This document shows positions 34,253-45,668 of a stretch of DNA of 64,000 nt, in pieces. The translations under genes were made by a program, and so were the position numbers. The DNA lies in assembly GCA_030035585.1 (NCBI GenBank), contig CM057474.1, positions 3,900,501 through 3,964,500 on the forward strand. Reading direction: 5' to 3'. Source of the DNA: Dugong dugon. Taxonomy: Eukaryota > Chordata > Mammalia > Sirenia > Dugongidae. Within the stretch, counting starts at the first letter, position 1. The number at the start of each line of letters is the position of its first letter. The notes beneath the pieces were generated by a model. The model was not told where the DNA came from and searched no databases. It worked only from the letters and a program-made list of their open reading frames with translations.

Positions 34253-35614
34253 GCAAACTAGCTTTTAGCCAAACACTCCGTCAGCCTGAGCAGTCAATAA
34301 GTGGAGGCAATTTTATGAAGTCCGCTGGTAGGAGCAAGTTGAATGCCTGGTAAAAGAAAAATAACCGTGTGCCTGTGATACCTGCCAGTAACTAGCAATT
34401 TATAGATTTCATTTTAGACTATGGCAATACTCATAAGGAAGAGTGTCCTTGCGGCAAATTCCATTCAAAGTAGCCCTCACAGTAGATAAGTGGCAGCTTT
34501 GGTGGAGCGTAAGACAGTACATGATGCTGGGGAAGCCAGCACACACACAAAAAAATTTTTTTAAAATAGCCCTCAAAGAGTTCACCTGCTTCATGACTTG
34601 TGATCCAACAAACTCTGCTATGAACTGCGGGCTCAGACAGAGAGCACACACTGCCCTCGGTTGACCCTGGGAATGGAGGGACGTAGAAGGTGAGGAGTCT
34701 GTAAGCTTCTTAACTCAGTTGGTGAACATGGTTCTAAAGATACTTTAAAGTGGGTTTTTCAAAATACCAGGTCCTGGTGCCATGGTAGGAAGTTGTAAAG
34801 GAATGTGGGCAAAGCTCTAGATTAGAACTAGATTTTGAACAAACTTCGGAGAAGTTACTATAATTATAGATGTGGGCAACACAGCTGGATTGCATTACTG
34901 GTTCCATCTGCACCAATGCAGAGGTAACAGGTTTATAAAGTTAGGGACCTGATTAATCTGATGTTGGGTTCTGGTGTCAGGCTCTCTGGTCTCTCCCAGG
35001 ATTTTGCTCTTTGAATACTCCGTGAGATTTTACCGAGCAATCTTTGGTGCATACAGCTTTTAGACATCATTAAACTCCTTCGTACGTAAAATCCCCAGCT
35101 AACAAATGGGTTGTGCTTATTTAACAATCATTTATTCTGGAACTCAATGCATGTTTTCGCCCATGGAACCAAAGTTATTAACTTCAAAGAATTTAAAAAA
35201 AAAAAATTCAATTTAACCCATAATGTAGCCAAAATGTAATGCATTGGCAATAAAAAGTATTTTTAAACACATACTCTCCCAGCCTTTGTCACACCCCAGC
35301 TACCCACGGGGAGCATCCTGAGGTCAGGCAGGCTCCCCCTGCCATAGAACCAGGAAAGGATAGCTGAGCAGATAATCTGCATCTTTCTCTCCAAGCTTCC
35401 CCTTATATGTAGGCTTGGAAAGTCTGTTGGGTTGAAAGCTGAAGCTCTTGGATAGGAATTGACCTCTCTGGATTTTAGGGACACAATCAGATGGCCGTGG
35501 GTTTTTTTTGGAATAAATTTGTGCCAGGGTCTCTAGTATGTGGGGTTTCTCGTTCAACCCACATGTGACCTCTGGTGCCTAAAGAATCATAATTACAATG
35601 ATTTAAAAATAATA
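34253..35614. other. Unrecognised, possibly unique 1.4-kb stretch
   Basis: No repeat named. Opposed short frames at 34409-34664 and 35263-35557 have no recognisable domain. Confidence 0.35.
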
Positions 35615-35835
35615 ACCATCACATATAGCACTCACTATACACCAAGCACTGCTCCAAATGCTTGTATTAATTCATTTTATCTTTACAACAACCTTATGAG
35701 ATTGGTTATCCCAGTTTTACAGATGAGGAAACCTAGACACTGGAGAAGTTAATAAAGATGCTAAGATCAAACCAGTAATAAAGCCACAATTCCAATCCAG
35801 GCAGTCTGGTCCTAGAGTCCAGGCTCTTAACTGTA
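35615..35835 (-). mobile_element. MIR SINE, antisense
   Basis: actatacaccaagcactgct, tttatctttacaacaacctt, cagttttacagatgaggaaa and gtctggtcctagagtccagg: a complete antisense MIR. Confidence 0.85.
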
Positions 35836-35889
35836 GATAGGTAAGAGTAATTCTAGAATTTAGTAAAGTGACTGCAAATAAGATCAATT

Positions 35890-36830
35890 AAAAAACAATC
35901 AGCCACCCTCTAACTAGATAATACAATTTAATAAAAAATTCTCAATACCAAAGCAATATAACTAGGAATACTGTTAATAAGAAATGTATGATCTATAGGA
36001 AGAATTTTTTTTTTTAATTTAGAGATACAAAAGATGATTAATAAGAGATGTACACTATTTTCTTTTAAATAATGTAAAAATGTCCTCTCATAAATTTATT
36101 TTCAGGTTCAGTGTAAGTTTTTTTTCCTGGGACTATTTTTACATTTTATTTATGTAATAAAATACTGATCAAAATTCCAATAGGATTTCGGAGATACAAG
36201 TGAAGAGAGGAAGGGATAAGGCTGGGACTTAAAAGGATTCCAAAATTTATTGAGAATAATACACAGCTAAGGAAACTATCAGACAAATCCACATTAAAAG
36301 GCATCCCGTGAAACCAGTGGCCTGGACTTTCAAAAAACATCATGTCATGAAAAACATAGAAAGAGAGAGGGAGGGAAGAAGAAGCAAGGGGACCGAGATT
36401 AAAAAGACATGAAAACTGAATATAATGGGTGATCCTCCATTTTTGTTGTTGTTGTGTTTTTGGGGAAGGAAGAGGAGTTATAAAGTTAATTGTGGGGCAT
36501 TTGAATAAATTTGAATACTGACTGTGTAACTGAGTATAATGGTATTCTGGTTATAAAAGAGAATGTGCTCGTTCTTAGGGGATATATACTACAAGATTTA
36601 GGGATAAAGTGTCATGATATGTGCAGGCTGCTTTTCAATAATTTAGAAAAGAAGTGTAGATTTATGTTGCATGTGTACAATTAATTACAGAGAAAGAAAA
36701 ATACAATGTGATAAAATGTTAATAATTGGTGAATCAAGGTGAAGGATATACAGGTGTTTGATGTACTTTTCATTCAGTTTTTCTATAGGTTTGAAAAATT
36801 TCAGAATAAAATGTTGGGGACACAAAGTAT
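35890..36830 (+). mobile_element. Old L1M, ORF2 remnant joined to 3' UTR
   Basis: aataccaaagcaatataact, tttagagatacaaaagatga and ctgatcaaaattccaatagg are L1 ORF2. From about 36260, aaactatcagacaaatccac and taaaaagacatgaaaactga are the L1M 3' UTR, ending cagaataaaatgttgg. The ORF2-3'UTR join shows an internal deletion. Confidence 0.65.
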
Positions 36831-36969
36831 TCCAAACAGGAGAGAGAATATTAAGGAAAAACTGAAAAATAATAACGAAGGCCGCTAGCCCCACCAGATT
36901 AGTGTTCATTCAACAAGCAGTTATTGATTACATGCTGTATTCCGGGCACTGTTCTGTATTGCTTCACTT
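36831..36969. other. Short linker with an L2-like 3' end
   Basis: ttcattcaacaagcagttat then gggcactgttctgtattgc looks like an antisense L2 terminus (36906-36965). Confidence 0.4.
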
Positions 36970-37112
36970 ATTAAAACAGTGTGGTAATGGTACAAGGCTA
37001 AATAGAGATCGATGGACTGAAGTAGGCAAAGGACATCAAGTAACTAAGAATTTCTTACATGATAAAGCATCAAAATCAATAAGGACAGGATTATTCATAA
37101 AATCATATTGGG
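36970..37112 (+). mobile_element. Old L1M ORF2 fragment, part 1
   Basis: aacagtgtggtaatggtaca and tagagatcgatggactgaa match L1 ORF2. Interrupted by a younger L1; continues at 38113. Confidence 0.55.
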
Positions 37113-38098
37113 GTTCGCCAACAACAACCAAAAAAAAAAGTATGCCATTATAATGTATGCATGTATGTGTATGGGTATATCTATGTCTGTGTAGATGTAC
37201 ACACATATAGGTGTAACTATATATATATGTATATTCAGGTATGTATGTGCATGCATATATATAATAAACTACAGAGGGAGCACAGTTATGGAAACTTCTT
37301 AGCTGTAACTATACACCTCACAAATTTGGTTTTCTGGGTCTGAAGGCTTAGGACCATAGTCTGGTGGGACAACTTGGTCAGTTGACATAATATAGTTCAT
37401 AAAGCTTATGTTCTACATCCTACTTTGGTGAGTAGCGTCTGGGGTCTTAGAAGCTTGTGAGTGGCAGTCTAAGACACAACTATTGGTCTCTACTTATATG
37501 GAGCAAAAGAGACAGAAGGAAAGCAAACACTCAGAGAAGAAATTAGTCTACGGGACTAATAGTCTACATGAACCATGGCCTTATTTATCTTGATACTGGA
37601 AGAAGTAGATGGTGCCCGGCAACACTGCCAAATGTTCTGATCAATAGATGAATCCTAAAAGAAAGGGAGAAAAATGTGGACCAGAACTTCCAGTTCTCAA
37701 AGAATCCAGACTTACTGGGCCCACTGAGACTGAACTGTTGCTCTGAGATACTCTTTAAACTTTGAACCGAAACTATCCTCTCAAGTCATCTTTTAACTAA
37801 ATAACATGTTAGCTCAAAGAGTAAAGAATGTCACCCTTGAGTCGAGAGCTCTGTTAAAAAATTATCTATGTGAGACCAAATTGTCAACAATTACCCTAAA
37901 GCAAAGATGAGAAGGTAAAGGAGCAGGGAAACTATATTACTAGAAACAGAACAACCAGAGCAGAATTAATGAGAATGTTGATACATTGTGAAAAACGTAA
38001 CCAGCGTCACTGAATAATTTGTGTAGAAATTATTAAATGGGAACCTAATTCTCTGTGTAACCTTTCACCAAAAATACAATAAAATATTATTTTTTTAA
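37113..38098 (+). mobile_element. Afrotherian L1 3' UTR, sense, inside an older L1
   Basis: Flanked by AAAATCATATTGGG (37099-37112) and AAAATGATATTGGG (38099-38112), 13 of 14 bases equal. It contains ttggtgagtagcgtctgggg, gtagatggtgcccggcaac and gggagaaaaatgtggaccag, with polyadenylation sequence aataaaatatta before a short A/T tail. The 5' part holds a TA/TG-rich microsatellite (37152-37263). Confidence 0.88.
37152..37263. repeat. Imperfect TG/TA microsatellite
   Basis: Alternating gtatg and tatat units within the L1 3' UTR. The same position in the copy at 30589-31485 also holds TA repeats, so it appears to belong to the subfamily. Confidence 0.75.
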
Positions 38099-38112
38099 AA
38101 AATGATATTGGG

Positions 38113-38870
38113 ATCAATTCTCAGCAGTTTGTACACACACACACAAAAATCAACTTTGCCCTTCCCTTCAAAATAAACACGGAACTAAATTATATTGGAT
38201 AAAAAGTAAAAATATAAATAAATATAAAAATGGAAAGAAATATAATCTTCTGATGAATTATATCCTAAGCCTAGAATAAATTAAACAAGTTACAAAGAAA
38301 TGAATCAGCCATTTAACTGTATGAAAATTAAAACTATTACATTAAACAGCATTAAAAGAATTATTTGGGAAAACAATTTGCAAGTTAATATTTTATTGTA
38401 AAGAGTTCATTCAAATTGATAAGAAAATAATGCCCAAATTCCAGGGGCCGCATGGCAAAGGTCAACAACAGATGATTCACGAAAGAAACACAGCTAGTAC
38501 ACACCTGCTGATTAAATCACTGCAAATCAAACAATACCTCAACTCTAAAATCAACTTTTTTTTTTCTTTTTTAAACCATGACTTGCTGGAGAGGGTGCAG
38601 AGGAGCTGCTGTTCTCCTAAATTATTGGTGAAATTACAAAGCCATACAACTTTGTTAGGAAATAGTAACATTTCTTATTATGAGTCATACAGATCATCAT
38701 ACTATTGATTCAGGAAATCTACTTTGGGAATTCTAGCTTAAGTAAATAAACCCAATTAGTGGGTAGGGTAAAAACTATGTGCAAAAAAGATGTCACTCAT
38801 GCTACTATTTATAAAAGTGAAGCATTGCAGGTGAGGTAAAGGCTTAGCAGTAATGGACTGCTATAGTGAG
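38113..38870 (+). mobile_element. Old L1M ORF2 fragment, part 2
   Basis: ttgggaaaacaatttgcaag, aaatcactgcaaatcaaac and gagagggtgcagaggagctg are typical of the L1 ORF2 C-terminal region; divergence is high. Confidence 0.5.
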
Positions 38871-39764
38871 TTATGGTAAAAGTAAAGTTTAAAAAAGTTG
38901 AAAATTTACATGCGTCTAATACAAACTTTAAAACCAAGTTTATGAGCTACTCTATCATTAAGATAAATATTGATTTGTCTGGCCCAAGTTTTTACTCTTT
39001 ATGGTATATCTTTTTTCCCTTGAGGAAGAAAAATAACAATCCAATGCTGTTTCCTATCTCAGGCAACATGTATTTGTGTATTAGAGTAAACTTTCGTTAC
39101 TCGCCATTCCACTCTAGAATTGTCCAGAAAAATAAGTATTCTGTTGTTATTCTTGCTTTATAATTTTCTCAGTTTCCCACCCTCTCAGTTTTACTACTCC
39201 CTGAGTAAATAAAGAAGGAGATTAAAGAAAAATATTCTCAGTGAATAGCATATTTGGAATATTCAACTAAATGATAGTTAAATTTATGAAATTTTTATTT
39301 AGCATAGATTTGGCCCCATCTGCTTACAGTATGTACATATCTACTATTCTGTGCTATTACACACTGAAAAATAACTTTTTTGAAAATGTCTTTATAATTT
39401 ATTTTATCTTCAAGCACTTTGCAGTCCCTCTCAGATGGCACCATGATAAACACAGCAAAGGCAGACAGACCACTAGGATGGCCGAATCATTAGCATTCAT
39501 ACTTTTATCCAGCTGTAAGTGGCAAAGTTGATATTCTGATTTAACAACTATTATGTCATGTAAATAGAGAATGAAATAAAAATCACAAAACCTATAATCT
39601 TCCTTACATACATTATCAGTAAACTCTTTGCAGTTGAACTAAGCTAAATTTTGTTTTTATAAGCAAGATAGTGATGCTCCATAATTATGGCAAGAATATC
39701 AACTGATTTGTTGGGATCCAGTGATTTTTTTTTTTTAAATCCTTAAGGTGACAAACTAGATTAA
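38871..39764. other. AT-rich stretch, nothing recognised
   Basis: Frames at 38873-39163 and 39271-39531 have no recognisable domain. Confidence 0.35.
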
Positions 39765-40394
39765 AAAATAGCTGAGTGGGAATCCCCTGCTTCTGGGAAG
39801 ATGGAGTGAACATACTTTCCCCTATTCTTCCTACTAAGTACAACTGAAACTCTGGACATTACATTTAAAACAACATTAATGTAAAAGGCAGGGAGAAGAA
39901 GGCAGACTAGCTAGAGACCTTAGAACCCAAGGAATGGCACAGTGGTGAGTTCCCTGGGTTTTCTTTTTGCCTTGTATCTCTGTACGCTAGCAAAGAAACA
40001 CATAGCCGCTGAAATGTAAAATGCAGTATCATTTACAGTTGCCCGAAGGAAAGATAATACTTAGTGCAAATCTAGCAAAACATGTACAGGACTTGTATGC
40101 TGAAAAGTACAAACCTGATGAAATAAGATAAAGAAGATCTAAATAAATGGAGAGACATACGGATTCATGGATTGGAAGACTCAACATATTAATGATGGCA
40201 GTTCTCCCAAATTGATATCAGGTTTAACACAATTCCTTTCCAAATCCCAGCAAGTTTTTTTTTTTTTTTTTGTAGATGTAGATAAGATAATTCTAAAAGT
40301 TGAGGAAAGACAAAGGAACTAGAATGGCTAAAAACAATTTTGAAAAAGAATAAAGTGGAAGGAATAAATTTCAAGATTTATTATATAGCTATAT
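39765..40394 (+). mobile_element. L1 5' UTR joined to ORF2, part 1
   Basis: cttctgggaagatggagtga is an L1 5' start. From about 40010 the sequence is ORF2 (aaataaatggagagacatac, ggattcatggattggaagac, gaaaaagaataaagtggaag). ORF1 is missing, so this is an internally deleted copy. A SINE interrupts at 40395. Confidence 0.65.
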
Positions 40395-40555
40395 TGGAAA
40401 CCCTGGTGGTGTAGTTGTTAAGAGTTCGACTGCTAACCAAAAACTTGGCAGTTTGAATCCACCAGGCACTCCTTGGAAACGCTATGGGGCAGTTATAGGG
40501 TTGCTGTGTCAGAATTGACTCCACGGCAACGGGTTTGTTTGTTTGTTTGTTTTTA
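40395..40555 (+). mobile_element. Afrotherian SINE inside L1 ORF2
   Basis: gaaaccctggtggtgtagtt, ttggcagtttgaatccacca, gctatggggcagttataggg and actccacggcaacgggtttg with (TTTG)n tail. It lacks the usual 11-bp segment between cagtt and tataggg. Confidence 0.88.
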
Positions 40556-41004
40556 ATAGTAATCCAGACTATGGAGAGGAGAGAGATTTTTGGAGAGATA
40601 GACACATAGATCAATGGAACAAAACAGAAAACCCAGAAAGAGACACATACAAATATGTTTGACTGGTTTTTGACAAAAGTGTAAAAGCAATTCAATGTAG
40701 GACAGATAACCATTTCAACAAATGGTGGTGGAGCAATTGGACATCCATAGGCCACACACACACACAGTAATAATAACCTCCACGTAAGTCTCACATCCCT
40801 TATACAAGATTTAAAATGGATCACAGACTTAAATGTAAAATATCTACTTATAACACTTTTAGAAAATCTTGGATATCTAGTCCTAGGCAAAGAGGTTTCA
40901 GACTTGACACCAAAAGTACAAATCATAAAAGGAAAAATGGTAAATTAGACTTGAACGAAATTGAAAACTTTTGCTCTGAAAAAAATACCCTGTTAAACAA
41001 ACAA
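40556..41004 (+). mobile_element. L1 ORF2, part 2
   Basis: Continues directly from 40394 (gtaatccagactatggagag). Includes cacatagatcaatggaacaa, tttcaacaaatggtggtgga, aaaatggatcacagacttaa and acgaaattgaaaacttttgc. The (CA)n at 40754-40767 lies in it. Confidence 0.8.
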
Positions 41005-41214
41005 AAATCAGTTGGGTTTCTTTACACTAGCAATGAGAAATCTGAAAGGGAAATTAGGAAAACAATTCCATTTACAGTAGAATCTAAGAGAATCAAATAC
41101 CTAGGAATAAATTTAACCAGGGACATAAAAGACTTATACAATGAAAATTATAAAACACTGCTGAAAGAGATTAAAGACTGCAGTGCAATGGATCGCTTTT
41201 ATGTGTCTTTCTAG
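40816..41214 (+). pseudogene. Fused L1 ORF2 remnants (132-codon frame)
   Basis: The first ~65 codons derive from one L1 ORF2 copy. From about codon 66 the frame carries IPFTVESKRIKYLGINLTRD, which belongs several hundred codons earlier in ORF2. Two L1 pieces are therefore joined out of order at about 41005 and only happen to stay in frame. Not expected to be functional. Confidence 0.75.
41005..41176 (+). mobile_element. Second L1 ORF2 fragment, same orientation
   Basis: gggtttctttacactagcaa, aattccatttacagtagaat and aataaatttaaccagggaca repeat the region already present, more diverged, at about 40005-40145. So this is a separate L1 copy or a tandem duplication. Confidence 0.75.
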
Positions 41215-41932
41215 TCAGGTCTTGTAACTCGCACAAAATGATTGGCGGGACTATGCAAATGGAGTGACTTAGACTCTGCCAAGTGGATCAATCTGTTCAT
41301 AGTCCTGTTGGGAGGGCCATGACTTGAAATTCACAAGGAGTAGGCTTATATAAGAGCCCATCCAGAAGAGTCTAGAGCAGAGCATGTCCTTTGGACCCAG
41401 GGTCCCTGTGCTGAGAACCTCCTAGACACAGAAGGAAGAGCTGTTTAACAGTGAAGATGGCAGAAGACTATGAGAGACAGCAGTGGTGGGCTTGCCGGCC
41501 CGCAGAGCGAGAGACAGCAGTGGTGGGCTTGTGAGCCCATGGAGTGAGAGCTGAGGCCTTCAGGCAGGACACTTGCCAGCGGAGCTAAAAGAGCTGTAAC
41601 ACTTGCCCATAGATGGCAGAGACCTGAGTGTGTCCCCTGCAGGAGCTGCACGCTTCCCCCTCCTGGGCAGCATGGGCCCAGGTAGCGTGGTGGCAAGAGA
41701 GCCCCAGAGGCCTCAATGGCTTGGTGGGAGCCAGTGACAGAGGCTCAAGAGATCCTATGTCTTCCCACCAATGAGGCAAGGCCCCACAGCAGAGCAGAAG
41801 CCTCTGAGCTGTGTGGGCCCCCAAGCAACGTGGTAGTAGCTAGAGGCAACAGTGATGTGAACACAGCATCTGACCTAAACCGTGGGGTGCCTGCCCAGTG
41901 ATGTAAGAATGGACATGGATAATTTGGGGAAG
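41215..41932 (+). promoter_or_regulatory. Promoter-like module, possibly an LTR or retroelement 5' UTR
   Basis: An inverted CCAAT (attgg, 41241-41245), a perfect octamer ATGCAAAT (41253-41260) and a TATATAAG box (41347-41354) lie in the right order and spacing for a Pol II promoter. A GC-richer leader follows, with a 37-bp tandem duplication at 41472-41545 (gagagacagcagtggtgggc). The TATA/octamer layout is typical of LTR U3 regions. I cannot name a family or find a partner LTR. Confidence 0.4.
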
Positions 41933-42093
41933 GAGCCCTGGTGGCACAGTGGTTAAGAGCTTGGCTGCTAACCAAAAAAAAGGTAGGCAGTTCAAATCCA
42001 CCAGCGGCTCCTTGGACACCCTATGGGTCAGTTCTGCTCTGCTCTATAGGGTCGCTATGAGTCAGACTTGACAGCAATAGGTGTGACTGACCT
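41933..42093 (+). mobile_element. Afrotherian SINE with TSD
   Basis: gagccctggtggcacagtgg, ggcagttcaaatccaccagc and cgctatgagtcagacttgac. A 9-bp duplication GGGAAGGAG at 41927-41935 and 42094-42102. Confidence 0.9.
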
Positions 42094-42102
42094 GGGAAGG
42101 AG

Positions 42103-42404
42103 AATTAAATACACTAAAATTTTTACTTGTCTACACATTGTAGTAAACTAAAATGTTACCTCGCCTTTCGGCACAGGCTGTAGATTGTCTGTGTGCCCTC
42201 AGTGCTTATCACCAGGTCTAGCACGTTAGTTTTCAATAAATATTTGTTCTACGCTTGGACGAACAGGTGAAACCAGTGATGTGCCAGTAAATGTTTAACA
42301 ACCAGCTCTCCAGAAGAAACAAAGAAGCCCCGATTTGTAGCGTTTGCCAATTTCCCTGGTATAAATACTCCCACCTGGCTGATCTCAAGCTGCTTCCAAG
42401 GTGA
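42103..42404 (+). mobile_element. L2 3' end (about 42150-42270) with flanks
   Basis: cctcagtgcttatcaccagg, tctagcacgttag and tcaataaatatttgttct are the sense L2 terminus. The remainder is unassigned. Confidence 0.55.
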
Positions 42405-42560
42405 TAGGAGCCCTAGTGGCTCAGTGGTTAAGAGCTCAGGCTGCTAACCAAAATGTCAGCAGTTCTAATTCACCAGCCGCTCCTTGGAAACCCTATAGGG
42501 CAGTTCTGCTCGGTCCTGTACAGTCTCTATGAGTTAGAATCAGCTTGATGGCGATGGGTA
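42405..42560 (+). mobile_element. Afrotherian SINE with TSD
   Basis: aggagccctagtggctcagt, ggaaaccctatagggcagtt and tagaatcagcttgatggcga. A 9-bp duplication CCAAGGTGA at 42396-42404 and 42561-42569. Confidence 0.9.
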
Positions 42561-42569
42561 CCAAGGTGA

Positions 42570-44132
42570 AACGTCTAAACACAGAGTTGGGAAGAGACGT
42601 GAACAGTCATTCTCTGTGAGACAGAATGAACGGGCTCCAGCACCACTGGACGGAACTGGGCTGGATAGTGCATGATGCTAAGTGCCCAGAGTTCTGATGT
42701 CAACTTTGTATGGTCCAGTTTAAATTACAGAGAAACCTGGACCGTGGGTTATTTGCTAGTGCTTTCCGTGTATTTATTAAAATTGTTATGTTGGCCAAGG
42801 AGACCCAGTGGGGAGCAGTAGTTGGCCCAAAGCAAATCCATGACCTTCACCTACAAAAGAAAAACAAAATATATATATGTGGCTTACTGATGACTGTCTA
42901 TCCTAGACTATGTTGTGAAGGACAGCACATTTATGTGGAACTCTGAGCAAGGTGTTAACTATTATGATTTTCTGGTGTCCAAGTCATGAGGGAAGCAGGC
43001 TAAACTTTCCTGCTTAGATTTTTTTATTTCCTTTTAGGGCTGATGTACTTATGGGAGATGTACTTGAAAGGACATACCATAGAAAGCTTTACTTAGCATC
43101 GTAGTAAAGCATCACTTCTAACATCTGCTTGTGTGCAATCTTGCTGACTGTTTCTAAGAACCATCTCACAGACAATATTTTCTCCTCGCTGTGTCCCGCG
43201 GGTACTCTGTAACGCACACTCAAAGCTGTGTTGCAGCACACGTACCTGTAGGCCACAGTCTCTGCCACTTTGGCGTGGTTGATTTATTCCAAAGATATCT
43301 GTGCATGTGGGTTGCTATAGAGATTTCAAGTGAGCTAAACTGTCCAAGAAAACCTCAGGGAAGCCAGTTTAGTATCTTGTGAAGCACAGGTGGTTAGCAG
43401 ACCCAGGTATTCTTAAAATGTGTGCTTTAAACAAAGGAACCCCTCCCTAGGAAAGATGGTTTGATAACCCTGGTGTCAGAGTTTCAAGGAGAGGGTGCTT
43501 TTGAAAACAGCAGAAAGGCTGAGTAAAGAGAAGCGTGATCATTTCTCTGTCAAGGTCACTATGAGAGAACCCCTGGGGTGCTGATTAACACACCAAGGGC
43601 TGTTTCTTTGGGGCATTGGCTTGTAGCTACTCAGTAGTAGTAAATTTACAAAACTAATATAGGAATTACATCAATCAAGGTCATTGCTTATACCAATATC
43701 AGAAACGAGACATGAGTGATTTTTTCTTTCTATTTTCTATATTTCTGTATTTAATGTGCATGTATTAGATTGATTAAAATGATACATGATTAAAACAATG
43801 AGACCGTGTTATTTTAAAAGAAACTGTAATTGTTCTTACTAGTTATGTAGCAAATATTATGGTCTTGAAGTAAAACAGTTAAACTAAACCAGAGGGAAGA
43901 GAGTAAAAACAGTTCTTTTATTTAAAGAAATACTGCTGACCGTGTGATTCTCAATGTGGTTACAGCCAGAATGAGTCATTTTATGGGTGAAATCAAATAC
44001 ACAGTACTTAATTTTTGTAAGTCATTTATTAATCAAGTTAATTACAACTCTTTGAAAGATGACATATTTGGGAGAGATCTTTACAACAAAGGTCAAATTA
44101 TTTAAATTAATTGCTGGGACCTAGAAGTAATG
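42570..44132. other. Unrecognised, possibly unique 1.5-kb stretch
   Basis: No repeat named. Frames at 42710-42946 and 43191-43382 lack recognisable domains. Confidence 0.35.
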
Positions 44133-44337
44133 TCAAGGGACCCTGGGGATGCAACTGGTTAAGGGCTCGGCTGCTAACCAAAAGGTTGGTGGTTCGAACC
44201 CACCCAGCGACTCTGTGGGAGAAAGACCTAGCTATCTGCTCCCATAAAGTTGGCAGCCAAGAAAACCCAATGGGACAGTTCTACTCTGTCATATGAGGTT
44301 GCTATGAATTGAAATCAACTTGATGGCACCCAACAAC
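44133..44337 (+). mobile_element. Afrotherian SINE, long subtype, with TSD
   Basis: gggaccctggggatgcaact, aaaggttggtggttcgaacc, gactctgtgggagaaagacc and tcaacttgatggcacccaac. Well-preserved B-box-like ggttcgaacc. A 10-bp duplication AGAAGTAATG at 44123-44132 and 44338-44347. Confidence 0.92.
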
Positions 44338-44347
44338 AGAAGTAATG

Positions 44348-44979
44348 CTGAATGATGGACAGCACTCACTGGAATGGGTGCTAGCAGGTCAAGTTTTGGG
44401 AGATTCTGGCATGGACTAACATTCATCTTGGAAAGTAGCTGGACCTGTCTCTCTAGGTTGCGGTTTCCTCAGTGGTTAATGAGAGAGCTTGGGTAACCCT
44501 GAATGTCCCCCCACTTTAACATTCTGTAATACAGCAGTAAGCCTGGTGTGGTGTGATTTGGCAATAGAACAGTCATTTCTGAAGGATCTTTAAACAAATA
44601 TGAGGGACTCAAATATTTCAAAACATCAGTAACAGGTTAGGAAAGGACAGTCTGAAATAGTAGAAAACCTTGACTGATGTCTCAGCTAAGTCTGTTTTGA
44701 ATGGAGGTGACTGAAACTCAGTTTACACTTTTTTGGGTCCCAAAGGGAGTTTCTGATAAGGCTTCGGTGACTCCGAGTAGAGCAAGGATGCAGCTGGACC
44801 TTGATAACTGTAGCAGCAAGAACTGAAAGGAACAAGACTCTCCCTATCTGTCTCTGAGTCTCTCTGAGAAGTAAATCAATGGCTGTGACCAGAGAAATGG
44901 GTCCACACTAGAATAACTAATTGGGGTTAGGAAAGTAGCATTTTCCACTTTCCTAAGAGGAAGGGAAAGGATTGCTGCT
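44348..44979. other. Unrecognised stretch
   Basis: No gene or repeat recognised. Confidence 0.35.
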
Positions 44980-45352
44980 GTTGTTATTTGTTGTTGAGTT
45001 GGCTCTGACTCACAGTGACCTAATGTATAATAGAATGAAACGTTGCCCAGCCCTGCACCATCTTCCTGATCGTTGGTATTTGTGCATCTATTATTGTGGC
45101 TATTGTATAGCGCCTTCCAACTTAGAAGGCTCATCTTCAGCACTATATTGGACAAATTCTGGTGTGAGCCACAAGGTTTTCCTTGACTAAATTTTGGGAG
45201 TAGATTGCCAGGCCTTTCTTCCTACTCTGCCTTAGTCTGGAAACTCTGCTGAAACCTTTCCACCATGGGTGACTCTGCTGGTATTTGAAATACCAGTGGC
45301 CTAGCTTCCAGCATCACAGCAACACACAAGCACAACAGTATGGGTGGTGGGA
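44980..45352 (-). mobile_element. RTE/BovB-derived short element, antisense
   Basis: Starts with the RTE 3' end in reverse (ttgttgttgagttggctctg, cagccctgcaccatcttcct) and ends with the RTE 5' region (gctggtatttgaaataccag, gcttccagcatcacagcaac). Same design as 5855-6255. Confidence 0.78.
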
Positions 45353-45663
45353 AAGAAGAGGCTATGTTTACTTAAAGAAGGGATGGAGTAGTCGTGAGAC
45401 AAAAAAATGGTAAAGTTTACTAAACTTTTTTAAAAAATTGTTAAATGAATATTTGCAGTAGCTACACTAATGAGCTATTGCTTGGTAATGAAGCATGGTG
45501 TATTAATACTATGCTAGAATTTACCTGGCCCTTAGTGGGTGCTCGAAAAATAGTAAACTTATTTTTATGCTCTAACCGAAAGAATAAAATCACAATTGAC
45601 ATTTTGGTATCAACTCCTTGATAGCACTGCGAAGGTCACAACACAAAGAAATTAGCTTTTTAA
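45353..45663. other. Unrecognised stretch
   Basis: AT-rich; nothing recognised. Confidence 0.3.
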
Positions 45664-45668
45664 CCAAG

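Noticed and set aside
40381-40926. 181-codon minus-strand frame
   Set aside because: It runs antisense through a SINE and L1 ORF2; chance frame in repeat DNA.
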